Part shown: piece after piece, positions 8,705-16,858 of the stretch
Layout: each line of letters starts with the position of its first letter
How positions within the stretch are numbered: position 1 is the stretch's first letter
NCBI GenBank assembly: GCA_020029455.1
Contig: JAIBJH010000023.1
Span: forward strand, 1-33,048
Source: Hyphomicrobiales bacterium
Lineage (GTDB): Bacteria; Pseudomonadota; Alphaproteobacteria; Rhizobiales; Aestuariivirgaceae
Length of the DNA stretch: 33,048 nt
Direction: 5' to 3'
Made by a program: the position numbers and the translations under genes
Notes under the pieces: generated by a model
Told to the model about the DNA's origin: nothing
Database searches by the model: none
Seen by the model: only the letters and a program-made list of their open reading frames with translations

Positions 8705-9315
8705 GATATTTGTCCTTCCACATTCACGGCCTCAAGCAGGGTTTCCCTGTCCGCGGCCAATTCTTCCTTCAAGGCGCGGCGCGCCCGTGCCAATAGCGAT
8801 TCAAGTGCGTCAACTGAAACTTCCAGCACAACGGCAGCAGCGCCGTTCGACATCTGCTCGAAATGGACCAGCGTCAGAGCGAGCCGCTGGCGTTCGGGCA
8901 ATCTGGCAATGGCGCTGTCAACCCTGCGCGCGGCCCATGATTTCATCTGCACCTCTTCGGCGTCCGGCCTTCCATCGGACACATCTGACGCGGCTTCGAG
9001 ATCCTTCATGGGCTTAGCGCGAAATCCATCCATGGCAAGATTGCTCGCCACCCGCATGAGCCAGCCCTTAAGGGCACCCGCCTCCCTGATCTGGCCGGGG
9101 TTGCTCCACAGCTTCAGGAAAGCCTCTTGCGTGATGTCTTCGGCGTGAGCGCCGCCGCCCGTCATTCGCCAGACCACGCGATAGACCGTTGCATAGTAGC
9201 GATCGACAAGCGCCCGGAAGGCTCTGTGGTCGCGGCGCGCGCACGCAGTCAAAAGGTCCGCATCACTTGCCTGATGCGGACCAGAGACAGACGTTGCCGC
9301 CGGTCCGATTGCCAA
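8701..9315 (-). CDS. ECF RNA polymerase sigma factor
   Basis: A 204-residue extracytoplasmic-function sigma factor. Region sigma-2 spans about residues 20-90 (RAFRALVDRYYATVYRVVWR, then AEDITQEAFLKLW and LKGWLMRVASNLAMD). Region sigma-4 spans about 130-190 (IARLPERQRLALTLVHFEQM, then SVDALESLLARARRALKEEL). The frame is open far upstream into the EF-hand gene. The TTG at 9315 is chosen because AAGGAG stands 7 nt before it and because it gives normal ECF length. The downstream anti-sigma-like and sensor genes overlap in ATGA steps, and the EF-hand gene ends 28 nt upstream. The target promoters are unknown. By analogy with CnrH it may also drive its own operon. Confidence 0.93.
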   Translation of the reverse strand: MAIGPAATSVSGPHQASDADLLTACARRDHRAFRALVDRYYATVYRVVWRMTGGGAHAEDITQEAFLKLWSNPGQIREAGALKGWLMRVASNLAMDGFRAKPMKDLEAASDVSDGRPDAEEVQMKSWAARRVDSAIARLPERQRLALTLVHFEQMSNGAAAVVLEVSVDALESLLARARRALKEELAADRETLLEAVNVEGQIS

Positions 9316-9322
9316 ATATGCG

Positions 9323-9328
9323 CTCCTT
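9323..9328 (-). promoter_or_regulatory. Ribosome binding site that sets the TTG start of the ECF sigma factor
   Basis: The minus strand reads AAGGAG, 7 nt before TTG 9315. No ATG or GTG with a comparable site lies between the EF-hand stop and the conserved sigma-2 region, so this site decides the start. Confidence 0.7.
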
Positions 9329-9343
9329 GCTTCCTGCGCAGTG

Positions 9344-9787
9344 CTAGTTCGCCTGCCGCTCCAGATAGTTCTTGCGCCATTGCGCGCGCTTGAAATTCTG
9401 GATCTCGGCAAGACTGACAGAACCATCGTCATCCGTATCGGCCTTGTCAAACATGTCGTTGAGCACCTGGTCCATCTCCGCTTCCGTAATGATGCCATCC
9501 TTGTTGCCATCCATCAGAGACATGATACGGTCGCGCCTCTTTTCGAGCCGCTTCTGCATGGCCGCTTCGATTTCGGCAGCGGACACCTGTTTGTCGCCAT
9601 TGGCATCGATCACCCATTCGCGCTTCTTCACGACGACAGCGAGTTCTTCCGGTGCCAGCTTGCCGTCCTTGTTGGTATCAAGGCGCTGGAAGCTTTTCTC
9701 GGCGCGCGGGAAATAGGGCTCATTCGCCTGTGCTTCCACTAAAGCCAAGCCAAGGACGGCAGTTGTTGCCACGATCAGTATTCTCAT
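9344..9787 (-). CDS. Exported EF-hand calcium-binding protein
   Basis: A 147-residue protein with an N-terminal signal peptide (about residues 1-21, ending LVEAQA) and four EF-hand loops: DTNKDGKLAPEE at 37-48, DANGDKQVSAAE at 61-72, DGNKDGIITEAE at 93-104 and DTDDDGSVSLAE at 117-128. Loop 2 has lysine instead of glycine at loop position 6 and may bind calcium poorly; the others look canonical. It is probably periplasmic. A ribosome site (GGAG) lies 8-10 nt before the ATG at 9787. It is the first gene of the operon with the sigma factor, anti-sigma and periplasmic sensor, which suggests either a calcium-dependent input or a target of the system. Confidence 0.9.
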   Translation of the reverse strand: MRILIVATTAVLGLALVEAQANEPYFPRAEKSFQRLDTNKDGKLAPEELAVVVKKREWVIDANGDKQVSAAEIEAAMQKRLEKRRDRIMSLMDGNKDGIITEAEMDQVLNDMFDKADTDDDGSVSLAEIQNFKRAQWRKNYLERQAN

Positions 9788-9805
9788 TTCATCTTCTCCG
9801 TTCTG

Positions 9806-9833
9806 AGGTTTCCAGAAGCGCGCTTCTGAACCT
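9806..9833. repeat. Palindrome between glnE and the EF-hand/ECF operon
   Basis: A perfect 16-bp palindrome (CAGAAGCG/CGCTTCTG, 9813-9828) is flanked by a further 5-bp match (AGGTT at 9806-9810, AACCT at 9829-9833) with a 2-nt bulge on the left. It lies in the 63-nt gap after the glnE stop and 19 nt before the EF-hand start. It could be the glnE terminator hairpin, although no T-run follows, or an operator for the ECF operon. Confidence 0.55.
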
Positions 9834-9850
9834 TAGACGGGGCAGACCGC

Positions 9851-12778
9851 CTATTCCGTCGCTTTGTTCACGAAATATTCTGGCTTGCCGATCAGGTGGT
9901 CAAACAGGTGAGCAACCTGCCGTTGATTCTGTCGCAGGAGGTCCTCTGCTCCCCGGACATCCGGCATTCCAGCCGCCATAGCCACTGCCCGGTTCAGGCC
10001 CGGCAGGGCGGTTTCGGGAACGTATTCTCCGGAAAGGCAGAGCCGCAGAACCTGGGTCAGGCGGTGAAAAAGCTGGCAGGCCCCAGCCACCGCATCAGCA
10101 TCTGCAGGGGTGAGGAGGTTGGCAGCCCGCAACTTCCCGAAGGCTTCAAGCGTGTTGGTTGCGAGCACAGAAGTTTGGTGCGGTGCATGAATGAGCTGGA
10201 GGTACTGGGCGATGAATTCGGCTTCCACCAGCCCGCCACGCGTGCGCTTGATGTCCCAGCAGGAGGAAGGTTTGTGCTCGCGCAGCATCAACTCACGCAT
10301 GGCGAGAACATCCACTTTCGTCTTCTCTGCATCGCGTGGGGTGCAGAGCGCAAGCTTGATGGCGGCATTGAGCTTTTCTGTGAATTCCGCCGCGCCCGCC
10401 ACGACACGCGCACGGGTCAAAGCCAGCTTTTCCCAGGTCCAGGCGGACCCGCGCTGGTAAGATTGAAAGGCGGAAAAGCTCACCGCCACTGGCCCCTGGC
10501 TGCCGGAAGGCCTCAGCCGCATGTCAACTTCGTAGAGAGACCCTTCCGAAGTCGGCGCTGAGATTGCCGTGATCAGGCGTTGCGCCAGACGCGCATAATA
10601 TTGCGTTACCGAAAGCGGCTTTTTGCCATCCGAAGCATCGGCATCATTCGCGTGATCATAGACGATCATCAGGTCGAGGTCAGAGGCCGCCGTCATCTCC
10701 TGCCCGCCGAGTTTGCCCATGGCGATGACCGCAACATTGCCGCCGGGAATGCGTCCATGGTTGCGGGCCACTTCGTCCTCAGTGGCTGCGAGGAGCCGCG
10801 CAATGGCAGCATCGGCCACATTGGCGAAACCCCGCCCGGCATCCTCTGCAGTCACGGTTTCCGAAAGCACGCGCACACCGACACGGAACATCTGTTCTCT
10901 GCCAAAGACCCGTACTCTGTCCATCACATCATCAAGACCGGGCCCTTGCGGCGCCATCGACAGCAATGCTGATTGCAATGTTGCAAGATCAGGCAGAGGA
11001 CCAAAGAAGGCAGGATCGAGAACTGCTTCGAGAACGCGTGGGCGGTCGCTCAGGCCCTCGGCAAGCCGCGGGGCTGTTCCCAAGATTTGCGCCAAGAGAT
11101 CGAGCAGGCTTGGATTGGCGCGCAGCATAGCGAAGAGTTGCACACCAGCGGGCAAGCCTTTCATGAACTGATCAAAGGCGATGAAGGCCCGGTCACTATC
11201 GCCGGTTCGCGACAGCGCGCTGAGGAGCTTCGGCATCAGTTCGGTCAGGGCCTCTCGTGCTCTGCGATCACGAGTTGCGGCATAGCGGCCGAAATGCCAA
11301 CCGCGAATGGTAGCGGAGACTTCCGAGGCCTGGCGGAAACCCATGCGCTCCAGCGTCATGACGGTTTCCGGATCATCCTCGCCGCCGGTGAAGACCAGTG
11401 CGCCCTGCTCTCCCCCAAGGTCCTCAGACTTTTCAAACAGTCGCGCCGAATGCGCACGTACGGTCTCCAGCGCTTTTTTCAGCTCGCTGCGGAAGTTCGC
11501 GGCGCTCTCAAATCCACAAAACATTGCGTAGCGCTCAAGGGCATCCCTCTCTTGAGGTACAAGATGTGTCTGGCGGTCATCCTGCATCTGGCTGCGGTGC
11601 TCAAAGGTGCGTAGCAATCCGTAGCAACGCTTCAAATCCTCTGCCGTGTCAGTGGTGATCCATTTTGCCGCTGCCAGCGCATCGAGCATATCGCAAGTGC
11701 GCCTGCCCCGCAGCGCCGGATTGCGCCCTCCTGCAATCAGCTGTTGGGTCTGCACAAAAAATTCGATCTCGCGGATGCCGCCGCGGCCGAGCTTGAGATT
11801 GTGGCCTTCAACGGCAATCTCGCCATGACCCTTCACAGCATGAATCTGGCGGATCAGGGATTGCACATCGGTGATGGATGCGAAGTCGAGATACTTACGC
11901 CAGATGTATGGCACGAGGCGCTGCAGAAATTCTTCACCCAAAGCGATGTCACCGGCGATAGCGCGGGCCTTGATAAAGGCGGCGCGCTCCCAGTTCTGAC
12001 CCATATTCTCGTAATAGGTAGCGGCGGACTCAACGGCGATTGCAACTTGCGTGGCGCGGGGGTCGGGTCGAAGCCGCAAATCCACTCGCAAGACATAGCC
12101 ATCCACAGTCACGTCCTGCAACAGTGACGCAAGGCGCTGTGTCAGTTTCACATAGAAGGTGGGCGGTTCGACGCCCGGCGCGAGCGCCGCTGTTTCCGAG
12201 TCATAGAAAACGACGAGATCAATGTCGCTGGAGTAGTTCAGTTCGCCAGCGCCATGTTTGCCCATGGCGAGTACAACATAACCAGAGTCCTTCCCTGGTC
12301 TGTCTGCATTGAGAATTGAGAAGCGGCCTTTGGCATGGGCCTCGCACAGAAGGCTATCCACCACGGCATTGACGGCAAGATCGGCAAATCGCGTGAGGGC
12401 GTCTGTCACATCCTCAAGGGTCCACGCGCGGCCAAGGTCACAGAGCGCTATCAGCAACGCAACGCGGGGTTTGATGTGCCTGAGGCGCCTTCCTGTCGCC
12501 TCGGGGTCAAGAAGCCGGCCTGCCCCAACAATCTCCGCGCAGAGGTCAGCAAATATCCTTTCCGGTTCCCTGCCCAGCCATTGGCTCACGTCTTCAGCGT
12601 GCTGCAGCAGCAGGTCACAGAGATAGTCGGAGCCTGCAACAATGGCACTGAACAATGTCTCGTGAGCCCGAAAGGCGGGTTGCCAGTCTTCGGGAAGTTC
12701 CCGCCACAGGCGCGCATGTCCCGTCGAATCCACAGCATACCAAGGACCTTTGAGGCGGGCTGCAAGCGTAGCGGGCAT
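9851..12778 (-). CDS. glnE: Bifunctional glutamine synthetase adenylyltransferase/deadenylyltransferase
   Basis: A full-length 975-residue enzyme that adds and removes AMP on glutamine synthetase under PII control. It has the expected two nucleotidyltransferase domains. The N-terminal (deadenylylating) one carries AMGKHGAGELNYSSDIDLVV at about residues 171-190 (Asp185, Asp187), and the C-terminal (adenylylating) one carries AMGKLGGQEMTAASDLDLM. Both keep the metal-binding DxD pair. Additional family signatures are DVTVDGYVLRVDLRLRPDP and the matching YEVDMRLRPSGSQGP. The start at 12778 lies 9 nt after the stop of the upstream kinase gene, so it is probably co-transcribed with the degP-regulator-kinase group. 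No defect is visible. Confidence 0.98.
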   Translation of the reverse strand: MPATLAARLKGPWYAVDSTGHARLWRELPEDWQPAFRAHETLFSAIVAGSDYLCDLLLQHAEDVSQWLGREPERIFADLCAEIVGAGRLLDPEATGRRLRHIKPRVALLIALCDLGRAWTLEDVTDALTRFADLAVNAVVDSLLCEAHAKGRFSILNADRPGKDSGYVVLAMGKHGAGELNYSSDIDLVVFYDSETAALAPGVEPPTFYVKLTQRLASLLQDVTVDGYVLRVDLRLRPDPRATQVAIAVESAATYYENMGQNWERAAFIKARAIAGDIALGEEFLQRLVPYIWRKYLDFASITDVQSLIRQIHAVKGHGEIAVEGHNLKLGRGGIREIEFFVQTQQLIAGGRNPALRGRRTCDMLDALAAAKWITTDTAEDLKRCYGLLRTFEHRSQMQDDRQTHLVPQERDALERYAMFCGFESAANFRSELKKALETVRAHSARLFEKSEDLGGEQGALVFTGGEDDPETVMTLERMGFRQASEVSATIRGWHFGRYAATRDRRAREALTELMPKLLSALSRTGDSDRAFIAFDQFMKGLPAGVQLFAMLRANPSLLDLLAQILGTAPRLAEGLSDRPRVLEAVLDPAFFGPLPDLATLQSALLSMAPQGPGLDDVMDRVRVFGREQMFRVGVRVLSETVTAEDAGRGFANVADAAIARLLAATEDEVARNHGRIPGGNVAVIAMGKLGGQEMTAASDLDLMIVYDHANDADASDGKKPLSVTQYYARLAQRLITAISAPTSEGSLYEVDMRLRPSGSQGPVAVSFSAFQSYQRGSAWTWEKLALTRARVVAGAAEFTEKLNAAIKLALCTPRDAEKTKVDVLAMRELMLREHKPSSCWDIKRTRGGLVEAEFIAQYLQLIHAPHQTSVLATNTLEAFGKLRAANLLTPADADAVAGACQLFHRLTQVLRLCLSGEYVPETALPGLNRAVAMAAGMPDVRGAEDLLRQNQRQVAHLFDHLIGKPEYFVNKATE

Positions 12779-12787
12779 GGCCCCGGT

Positions 12788-14179
12788 TTAGCTTGCCTCT
12801 TCCAGAAGCGGAAGTTCGATCACTGCCATGAGGCCGGGGCCTGCATCGTCCAGGCGGAACTGCCCGCCATGAAGCTTGACCACACTGGCAGCCAGGCTGA
12901 GCCCCAACCCGTTGCCGGGCTTGGAGCGGCTATCGTCAAGCCTCACGAAGCGTTCCAGCACGCGCTCCCGGTCAGCGTCCGCAATGCCCGGTCCGGAATC
13001 AGAAATCCTGATGACGGCATGGTTGCCTTCGCGCGTGCCGCTGATCCTGATCGTGGTCTTTTCATCGACACCGCTCGTTCCATATTTCATGGCATTGTCG
13101 ATGAGATTGCTGAAGCTTTGCGCCAAAAGCTGTCGATCGGCACGCACTGGCAGCGGCACTGTCGCCTCACAACTGAGTGTGCCGCCAGCCTCTTCCACCA
13201 GCGGTTCATAGAGCTCGGCGACTTCGCCCAGGATTTCCGACACGTCCGCCCTGACAAGGCCCTCGCGGGCATTGCCGGCCTCGGCGCGGGCAATCGAAAG
13301 CAGTGCATTGAAAGTGTCGAGCAGCCTTTCACTTTCCTCAAGGGTCTGGGTGAGGGCCGCGCGCTGTTCAGCTTCAGTGCCGCTGCGCAGCGCCGCCTCA
13401 GCCCGCGCCCGCATGCGGGTAAGCGGCGTCTTCAAGTCATGGGCCACGTTGCTCGAGACTTCTTTCATACCGGTCATCAGGCGCTCGATCTGGCCCAGCA
13501 TGTCATTCAGCGATTGCGCGAGGCGATCCAACTCATCGCTGGTACCCGCCACCGGCATGCGCTGCGACAGGTCGCCCGCCATGATGGTGCGGCTTGCGGC
13601 GGTGATGGCATCTACTCGCCTGAGGAAGTTGCGGCTCGTCAGGTAGCCGCCGCCAAGCCCGAAGATCAGGGACAAGCCCAGTGCCCAGATCAACGTGTTG
13701 GTGATCAATTTGCGGAAGGTGTGGATTTCCTCCACGTCGCGCCCCACCAGGAGGCGGAAGCCGTTGGTGAGCTCCACATGATAGGCCCGGGCGGTGTGGA
13801 AGAGTTTCTTCTGGCCCTTGCCGATGGTGATGGGAAAATCCACGAAGGTCTCATCTTCCGGCTTGGGGCTCGGCATGTTGCGGAGATTTCCCACCACAAA
13901 CTGTTCTTTTGCATCTACCAGCAGATAGAGCGTGCCCGTCTCCTCGGAAACACGGCGGTTGATGAGATCAGCAACGCCCGGAAGGCCGCGCTGGCCATAT
14001 TGATCGGCAAGCGCCAGCACTTCGGCGCGGATCGTTTCCTCCGCCTGCCGCTCGAGGAGATGAGCGGTGTTCCAGAAGACGTAAGCCAGAATGGCACCCA
14101 CCGAGAGGGCAAAGACGGCAAGATAGATCGCGGCCAGCCTAAAGGTGGATGACTTGAGGATTGAGACGCTAGTGGTCAC
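12788..14179 (-). CDS. Two-component sensor histidine kinase (HAMP, EnvZ/OmpR-type)
   Basis: A 463-residue inner-membrane kinase. The first membrane helix is at about residues 13-35, the periplasmic sensor domain at about 36-157, and the second helix at about 158-181. HAMP spans about 182-234, and HisKA carries SSNVAHDLKTPLTRMRARAE (His247). The ATPase domain has an N box ending DNAMKYG, G1 DSGPGIAD and G2 GNGLGLSLA. It overlaps the response-regulator stop by 11 bp, so the pair is translationally coupled. The position next to degP suggests envelope-stress sensing, but no known signal-binding motif is visible in the periplasmic part. I do not assign a gene name. Confidence 0.95.
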   Translation of the reverse strand: MTTSVSILKSSTFRLAAIYLAVFALSVGAILAYVFWNTAHLLERQAEETIRAEVLALADQYGQRGLPGVADLINRRVSEETGTLYLLVDAKEQFVVGNLRNMPSPKPEDETFVDFPITIGKGQKKLFHTARAYHVELTNGFRLLVGRDVEEIHTFRKLITNTLIWALGLSLIFGLGGGYLTSRNFLRRVDAITAASRTIMAGDLSQRMPVAGTSDELDRLAQSLNDMLGQIERLMTGMKEVSSNVAHDLKTPLTRMRARAEAALRSGTEAEQRAALTQTLEESERLLDTFNALLSIARAEAGNAREGLVRADVSEILGEVAELYEPLVEEAGGTLSCEATVPLPVRADRQLLAQSFSNLIDNAMKYGTSGVDEKTTIRISGTREGNHAVIRISDSGPGIADADRERVLERFVRLDDSRSKPGNGLGLSLAASVVKLHGGQFRLDDAGPGLMAVIELPLLEEAS

Positions 14180-14843
14180 GGATCATGTAGCCTGCGCCGC
14201 GCACCGTCTGCAGGATGGGATCATCGAAGCCCTTGTCGATCTTGGCCCTGAGGCGCGAGACATGCACATCTATCACATTGGTCTGGGGGTCAAAGTGGTA
14301 GTCCCAGACATTCTCCAGCAGCATGGTGCGGGTGACGATATGTCCGGCGTGGCGCATGAGATATTCAAGGAGCTTGAATTCGCGGGGCTGGAGCGGAATG
14401 GGCTTTCCGGCGCGGGTGACAATGCGGCTCAGCAAGTCCAATTCGAGGTCGCAAGCCTTGAGGCGCGTGTCCTGGGCGCCAGAGGTTCCGCGCCGCGCCA
14501 GACCTTCGACACGGGCCAGCAATTCCGAAAAAGCGTAAGGCTTGGCCAGATAGTCATCGCCGCCGGCGCGCAGGCCCTTCACGCGCTCATCGACGTCCGA
14601 AAGGGCGCTCAGGATCAAGACGGGGGTCGTGACGCCATCGGCGCGGATAGAACGGATGACTGATAGCCCATCGCGCTTGGGCAGCATGCGATCGACGATC
14701 AAGACGTCATAGCTGGCGTCGGAGGCCATTTCGTAGCCCTGCTCGCCATCACTGGCGAGGTCGGCCACATGGCCGCTTTCCTTTAGGCCGCGCAGCAGCC
14801 AAGTGGCCGCATCACGGTCGTCTTCGATCACAAGGATTCGCAT
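14169..14843 (-). CDS. OmpR-family response regulator
   Basis: A 224-residue regulator with a receiver domain (MRILVIEDDRDAATWLLRGL; phospho-acceptor Asp51 in VLIVDRMLP; conserved Lys in DDYLAKPYAFSEL). A winged-helix DNA-binding domain follows at about 125-222 (QPREFKLLEYLMRHAGHIVT, NVIDVHVSRLRAKID, VRGAGYMIRD). The ATG at 14843 is chosen because it begins the receiver domain. The frame stays open to 15005, but those 54 extra codons read through a palindromic repeat and have no domain homology. It pairs with the kinase that overlaps its 3' end. Confidence 0.96.
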   Translation of the reverse strand: MRILVIEDDRDAATWLLRGLKESGHVADLASDGEQGYEMASDASYDVLIVDRMLPKRDGLSVIRSIRADGVTTPVLILSALSDVDERVKGLRAGGDDYLAKPYAFSELLARVEGLARRGTSGAQDTRLKACDLELDLLSRIVTRAGKPIPLQPREFKLLEYLMRHAGHIVTRTMLLENVWDYHFDPQTNVIDVHVSRLRAKIDKGFDDPILQTVRGAGYMIRDH

Positions 14844-14886
14844 GGAAGTATTTGGATTGGTGCCATCGGTTGGCACCCTTAACGCG

Positions 14887-14963
14887 GCCCCTTCCCCGTG
14901 GAAAGGGGGCGGCGCGGAGACAGTTTCAGCGGTGGGAACGTCGGGGGATCCTGTCTCCGCGCC
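14887..14963. repeat. Composite palindromic repeat between degP and the response regulator
   Basis: Two adjacent hairpin-forming units. The first is GCCCCTTCC (14887-14895) with GGAAAGGGGGC (14900-14910), imperfect by one base. The second is a perfect 13-bp inverted repeat, GGCGCGGAGACAG (14911-14923) and CTGTCTCCGCGCC (14951-14963), separated by 27 nt. It begins 30 nt after the premature-looking degP stop. The layout resembles short intergenic palindromic elements (REP/RPE type) of alphaproteobacteria. Copy number elsewhere in the genome is unknown, and no second copy was noticed in this window. Confidence 0.7.
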
Positions 14964-14992
14964 TGTTGGGCGCTGTTGCGAGCGGGGAAGCA

Positions 14993-16303
14993 TCATGTCG
15001 CCCAAAGGCCCTTCTCGGCGGCAGCCGAATCTGGATCAAGGCCGCTGATCTTCAGGCCTTCGCCGTCTTCAGCTGGCGTTACTTCCAAGCCAAGGCTTGA
15101 AAGATCAAGCTTTTCCAGCGGCTTGCCGATGGCTGCCTGCTTCTGCGGTTCGCCCGGCATGGTGCCGATGGTCACCGAGATGGTTTCAGCCTTGCCGTCA
15201 CGGATGATCTCAAATGGCACCTTGGCGTCCGGGGCCAAAGCGGCGACTGTTTTGGACAAGTCACGGGCATCCTCGATGTCCTTGCCGTCGGCTTTGAGGA
15301 TAACGTCACCCTGCTTGAGGCCAGCCTTGAGAGCGGGCGAATCCGCCGTCACATCCGCGACAATGGCACCCTTGGTCTCCTTGAGGCCGAGGCTTTCTGC
15401 CAGGTCTTCCGTCACCGGCTGGATCTGCACGCCAAGCCAACCACGGACAATCTTGCCATCGCTCTTCAGGTCCTCAACCACCGTTTTCACAATGGAGGCC
15501 GGAATGGCAAAGCCGATGCCGACACTGCCGCCCGAAGGCGAGAAGATCGCCGTGTTCACGCCCACCACTTCGCCCTGCAGGTTAAAAGCGGGGCCGCCGG
15601 AGTTGCCCTTGTTGATGGAGGCATCAATCTGCATGTAGTCGTCATAGGGGCCGGAACCGATGTCACGGCCACGGGCGGAAACGATGCCCGCCGTCACAGT
15701 GCCGCCAAGCCCAAATGGATTGCCGACGGCCATCACCCAGTCGCCAACCTTGGCTTCTGCGGATGAGAAGTTCACATAAGGGAAGGTCTTGCTGGAATCG
15801 ATCTTGAGAAGCGCCAAATCCGTCTTCGGGTCGGTGCCGATCACCTTGGCATCATATTCCTCGCCGTTCTGGAAAGTGAGCTTCACCTGGTCAGCGTCGT
15901 TCACCACATGGTTGTTGGTGACCACATAGCCATCGGCGCTGATCACGAAGCCAGAGCCTTGCGCCATGCTGCGGCGGTGCTGCGGCATGCGGTCATTGAA
16001 GTGGTCGGGGAGTTGGTCGCGGAACTGCGGGAATTGTTCGAAGAAATCGCGGAACTGCTGGGGCATGTTCTGCATGCCACCATCGCCAGACGTCTGCTCG
16101 AAACGCACCTCGACACTGACCACCGCCGGCATCACATGTTCGGCAAGCGTTGAAAAGCCCTTGGTCGGGTCAATTGCCTCGATGGGCGCAATAACCTGGC
16201 CCGGCTGGGAGAGCGCGACTCCTCCCGTGAGCAGGGTCGAACCCAAAAGGCCTGCGGCCAAAAGACCGAGTACGGATTTCTTGCTGAAGCGGGTGGTGGT
16301 CAT
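14993..16303 (-). CDS. degP: DegP/HtrA periplasmic serine protease with truncated second PDZ domain
   Basis: A 436-residue Do-type protease. It has an N-terminal signal segment (VLGLLAAGLLGSTLLTGGVA), a Q-rich LA loop (QFRDFFEQFPQFRDQLPDHF) and a complete catalytic triad: His132 in TNNHVV, Asp162 in TDLALL and Ser235 in GNSGGPAF. PDZ1 lies at about 283-375. PDZ2 begins at about 405 but stops abruptly at DPDSAAAEKGLWAT, where family members continue for roughly 60-70 residues. A palindromic repeat lies 30 nt beyond the stop, so the 3' end looks eroded or replaced. The ATG at 16303 is preferred over 16363 because it begins directly before the signal segment. The protease core should still work. 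Loss of PDZ2 may change oligomer assembly or substrate choice. Confidence 0.93.
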   Translation of the reverse strand: MTTTRFSKKSVLGLLAAGLLGSTLLTGGVALSQPGQVIAPIEAIDPTKGFSTLAEHVMPAVVSVEVRFEQTSGDGGMQNMPQQFRDFFEQFPQFRDQLPDHFNDRMPQHRRSMAQGSGFVISADGYVVTNNHVVNDADQVKLTFQNGEEYDAKVIGTDPKTDLALLKIDSSKTFPYVNFSSAEAKVGDWVMAVGNPFGLGGTVTAGIVSARGRDIGSGPYDDYMQIDASINKGNSGGPAFNLQGEVVGVNTAIFSPSGGSVGIGFAIPASIVKTVVEDLKSDGKIVRGWLGVQIQPVTEDLAESLGLKETKGAIVADVTADSPALKAGLKQGDVILKADGKDIEDARDLSKTVAALAPDAKVPFEIIRDGKAETISVTIGTMPGEPQKQAAIGKPLEKLDLSSLGLEVTPAEDGEGLKISGLDPDSAAAEKGLWAT

Positions 16304-16384
16304 CGGGGGTTCTCCAAATTGGGCGATGACCAGAAGATAGGTACTGGCGGCTTGCACCAACATTACAGCCGCATGAATTTCCTG

Positions 16385-16858
16385 TTAGGTTTGCGGCAGC
16401 TTTGCGGTTGGCCCGCTCTTATCATTGAGAAGTGCCGCAATTTCGGCCTTTTCCGCCTCTGTCAGCGGATCTGCCGCAGGCTTTGCCCGCTTCCTCACCG
16501 CCACGACCAGGACAATTCCCAGAATCAGGAAAGGGGCGAGCCACAGCACAATGGTCGTGCCCTTGAACCGCGGCTTCAGGAGCACAAAGTCGCCGTAGCG
16601 CGCCACCACGAAGTCCACGACTTCTCCGTCACTCTTGCCCTCAGCCAGCTGTTCGCGGATCAGGATTCTGAGGTCGCGGGCCATGGTGGCATTGGAGTCG
16701 TCGATGGATTGATTCTGGCAGACAAGGCAGCGTAGGCCCGTCGAGATATTGCGGGCGCGCGCTTCCAAGGTCGGGTCCTTGAGCATTTCATCGGGTTGCA
16801 CGGCAAGCGCAGGTGAAAGGCTTGCCAGCAGAAGCAGGGCTGCAACGACGTGTTTCAT
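16385..16858 (-). CDS. ccmH: Cytochrome c maturation protein CcmH (CycL)
   Basis: A 157-residue thiol-active protein that reduces or holds apocytochrome c during heme attachment. It has a signal peptide (MKHVVAALLLLASLSPALA), the redox motif GLRCLVCQNQSIDDSNA with Cys44 and Cys47, and a C-terminal membrane helix at about 104-122 followed by a cytoplasmic tail. The start at 16858 overlaps the ccmF stop as ATGA. The longer frame to 16990 lies inside ccmF and is rejected. It is the last gene of the ccmI-E-F-H operon, in the rhizobial cycHJKL order. Confidence 0.97.
   Translation of the reverse strand: MKHVVAALLLLASLSPALAVQPDEMLKDPTLEARARNISTGLRCLVCQNQSIDDSNATMARDLRILIREQLAEGKSDGEVVDFVVARYGDFVLLKPRFKGTTIVLWLAPFLILGIVLVVAVRKRAKPAADPLTEAEKAEIAALLNDKSGPTAKLPQT

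Noticed and set aside
9316..9510. N-terminal extension of the ECF sigma factor
   Set aside because: The extension lies in another frame of the EF-hand gene; TTG 9315 has a good ribosome site and gives normal ECF length.
12335..14152. A 605-codon plus-strand open frame opposite glnE and the sensor kinase
   Set aside because: It is antisense to two well-supported genes, spans their boundary, is full of His, Arg and Gln, and shows no domain. It is a side effect of GC-rich codon use.
14844..15005. N-terminal extension of the response regulator
   Set aside because: The extra residues read through a palindromic repeat and precede a normal receiver-domain start, MRILVIEDD, at 14843.
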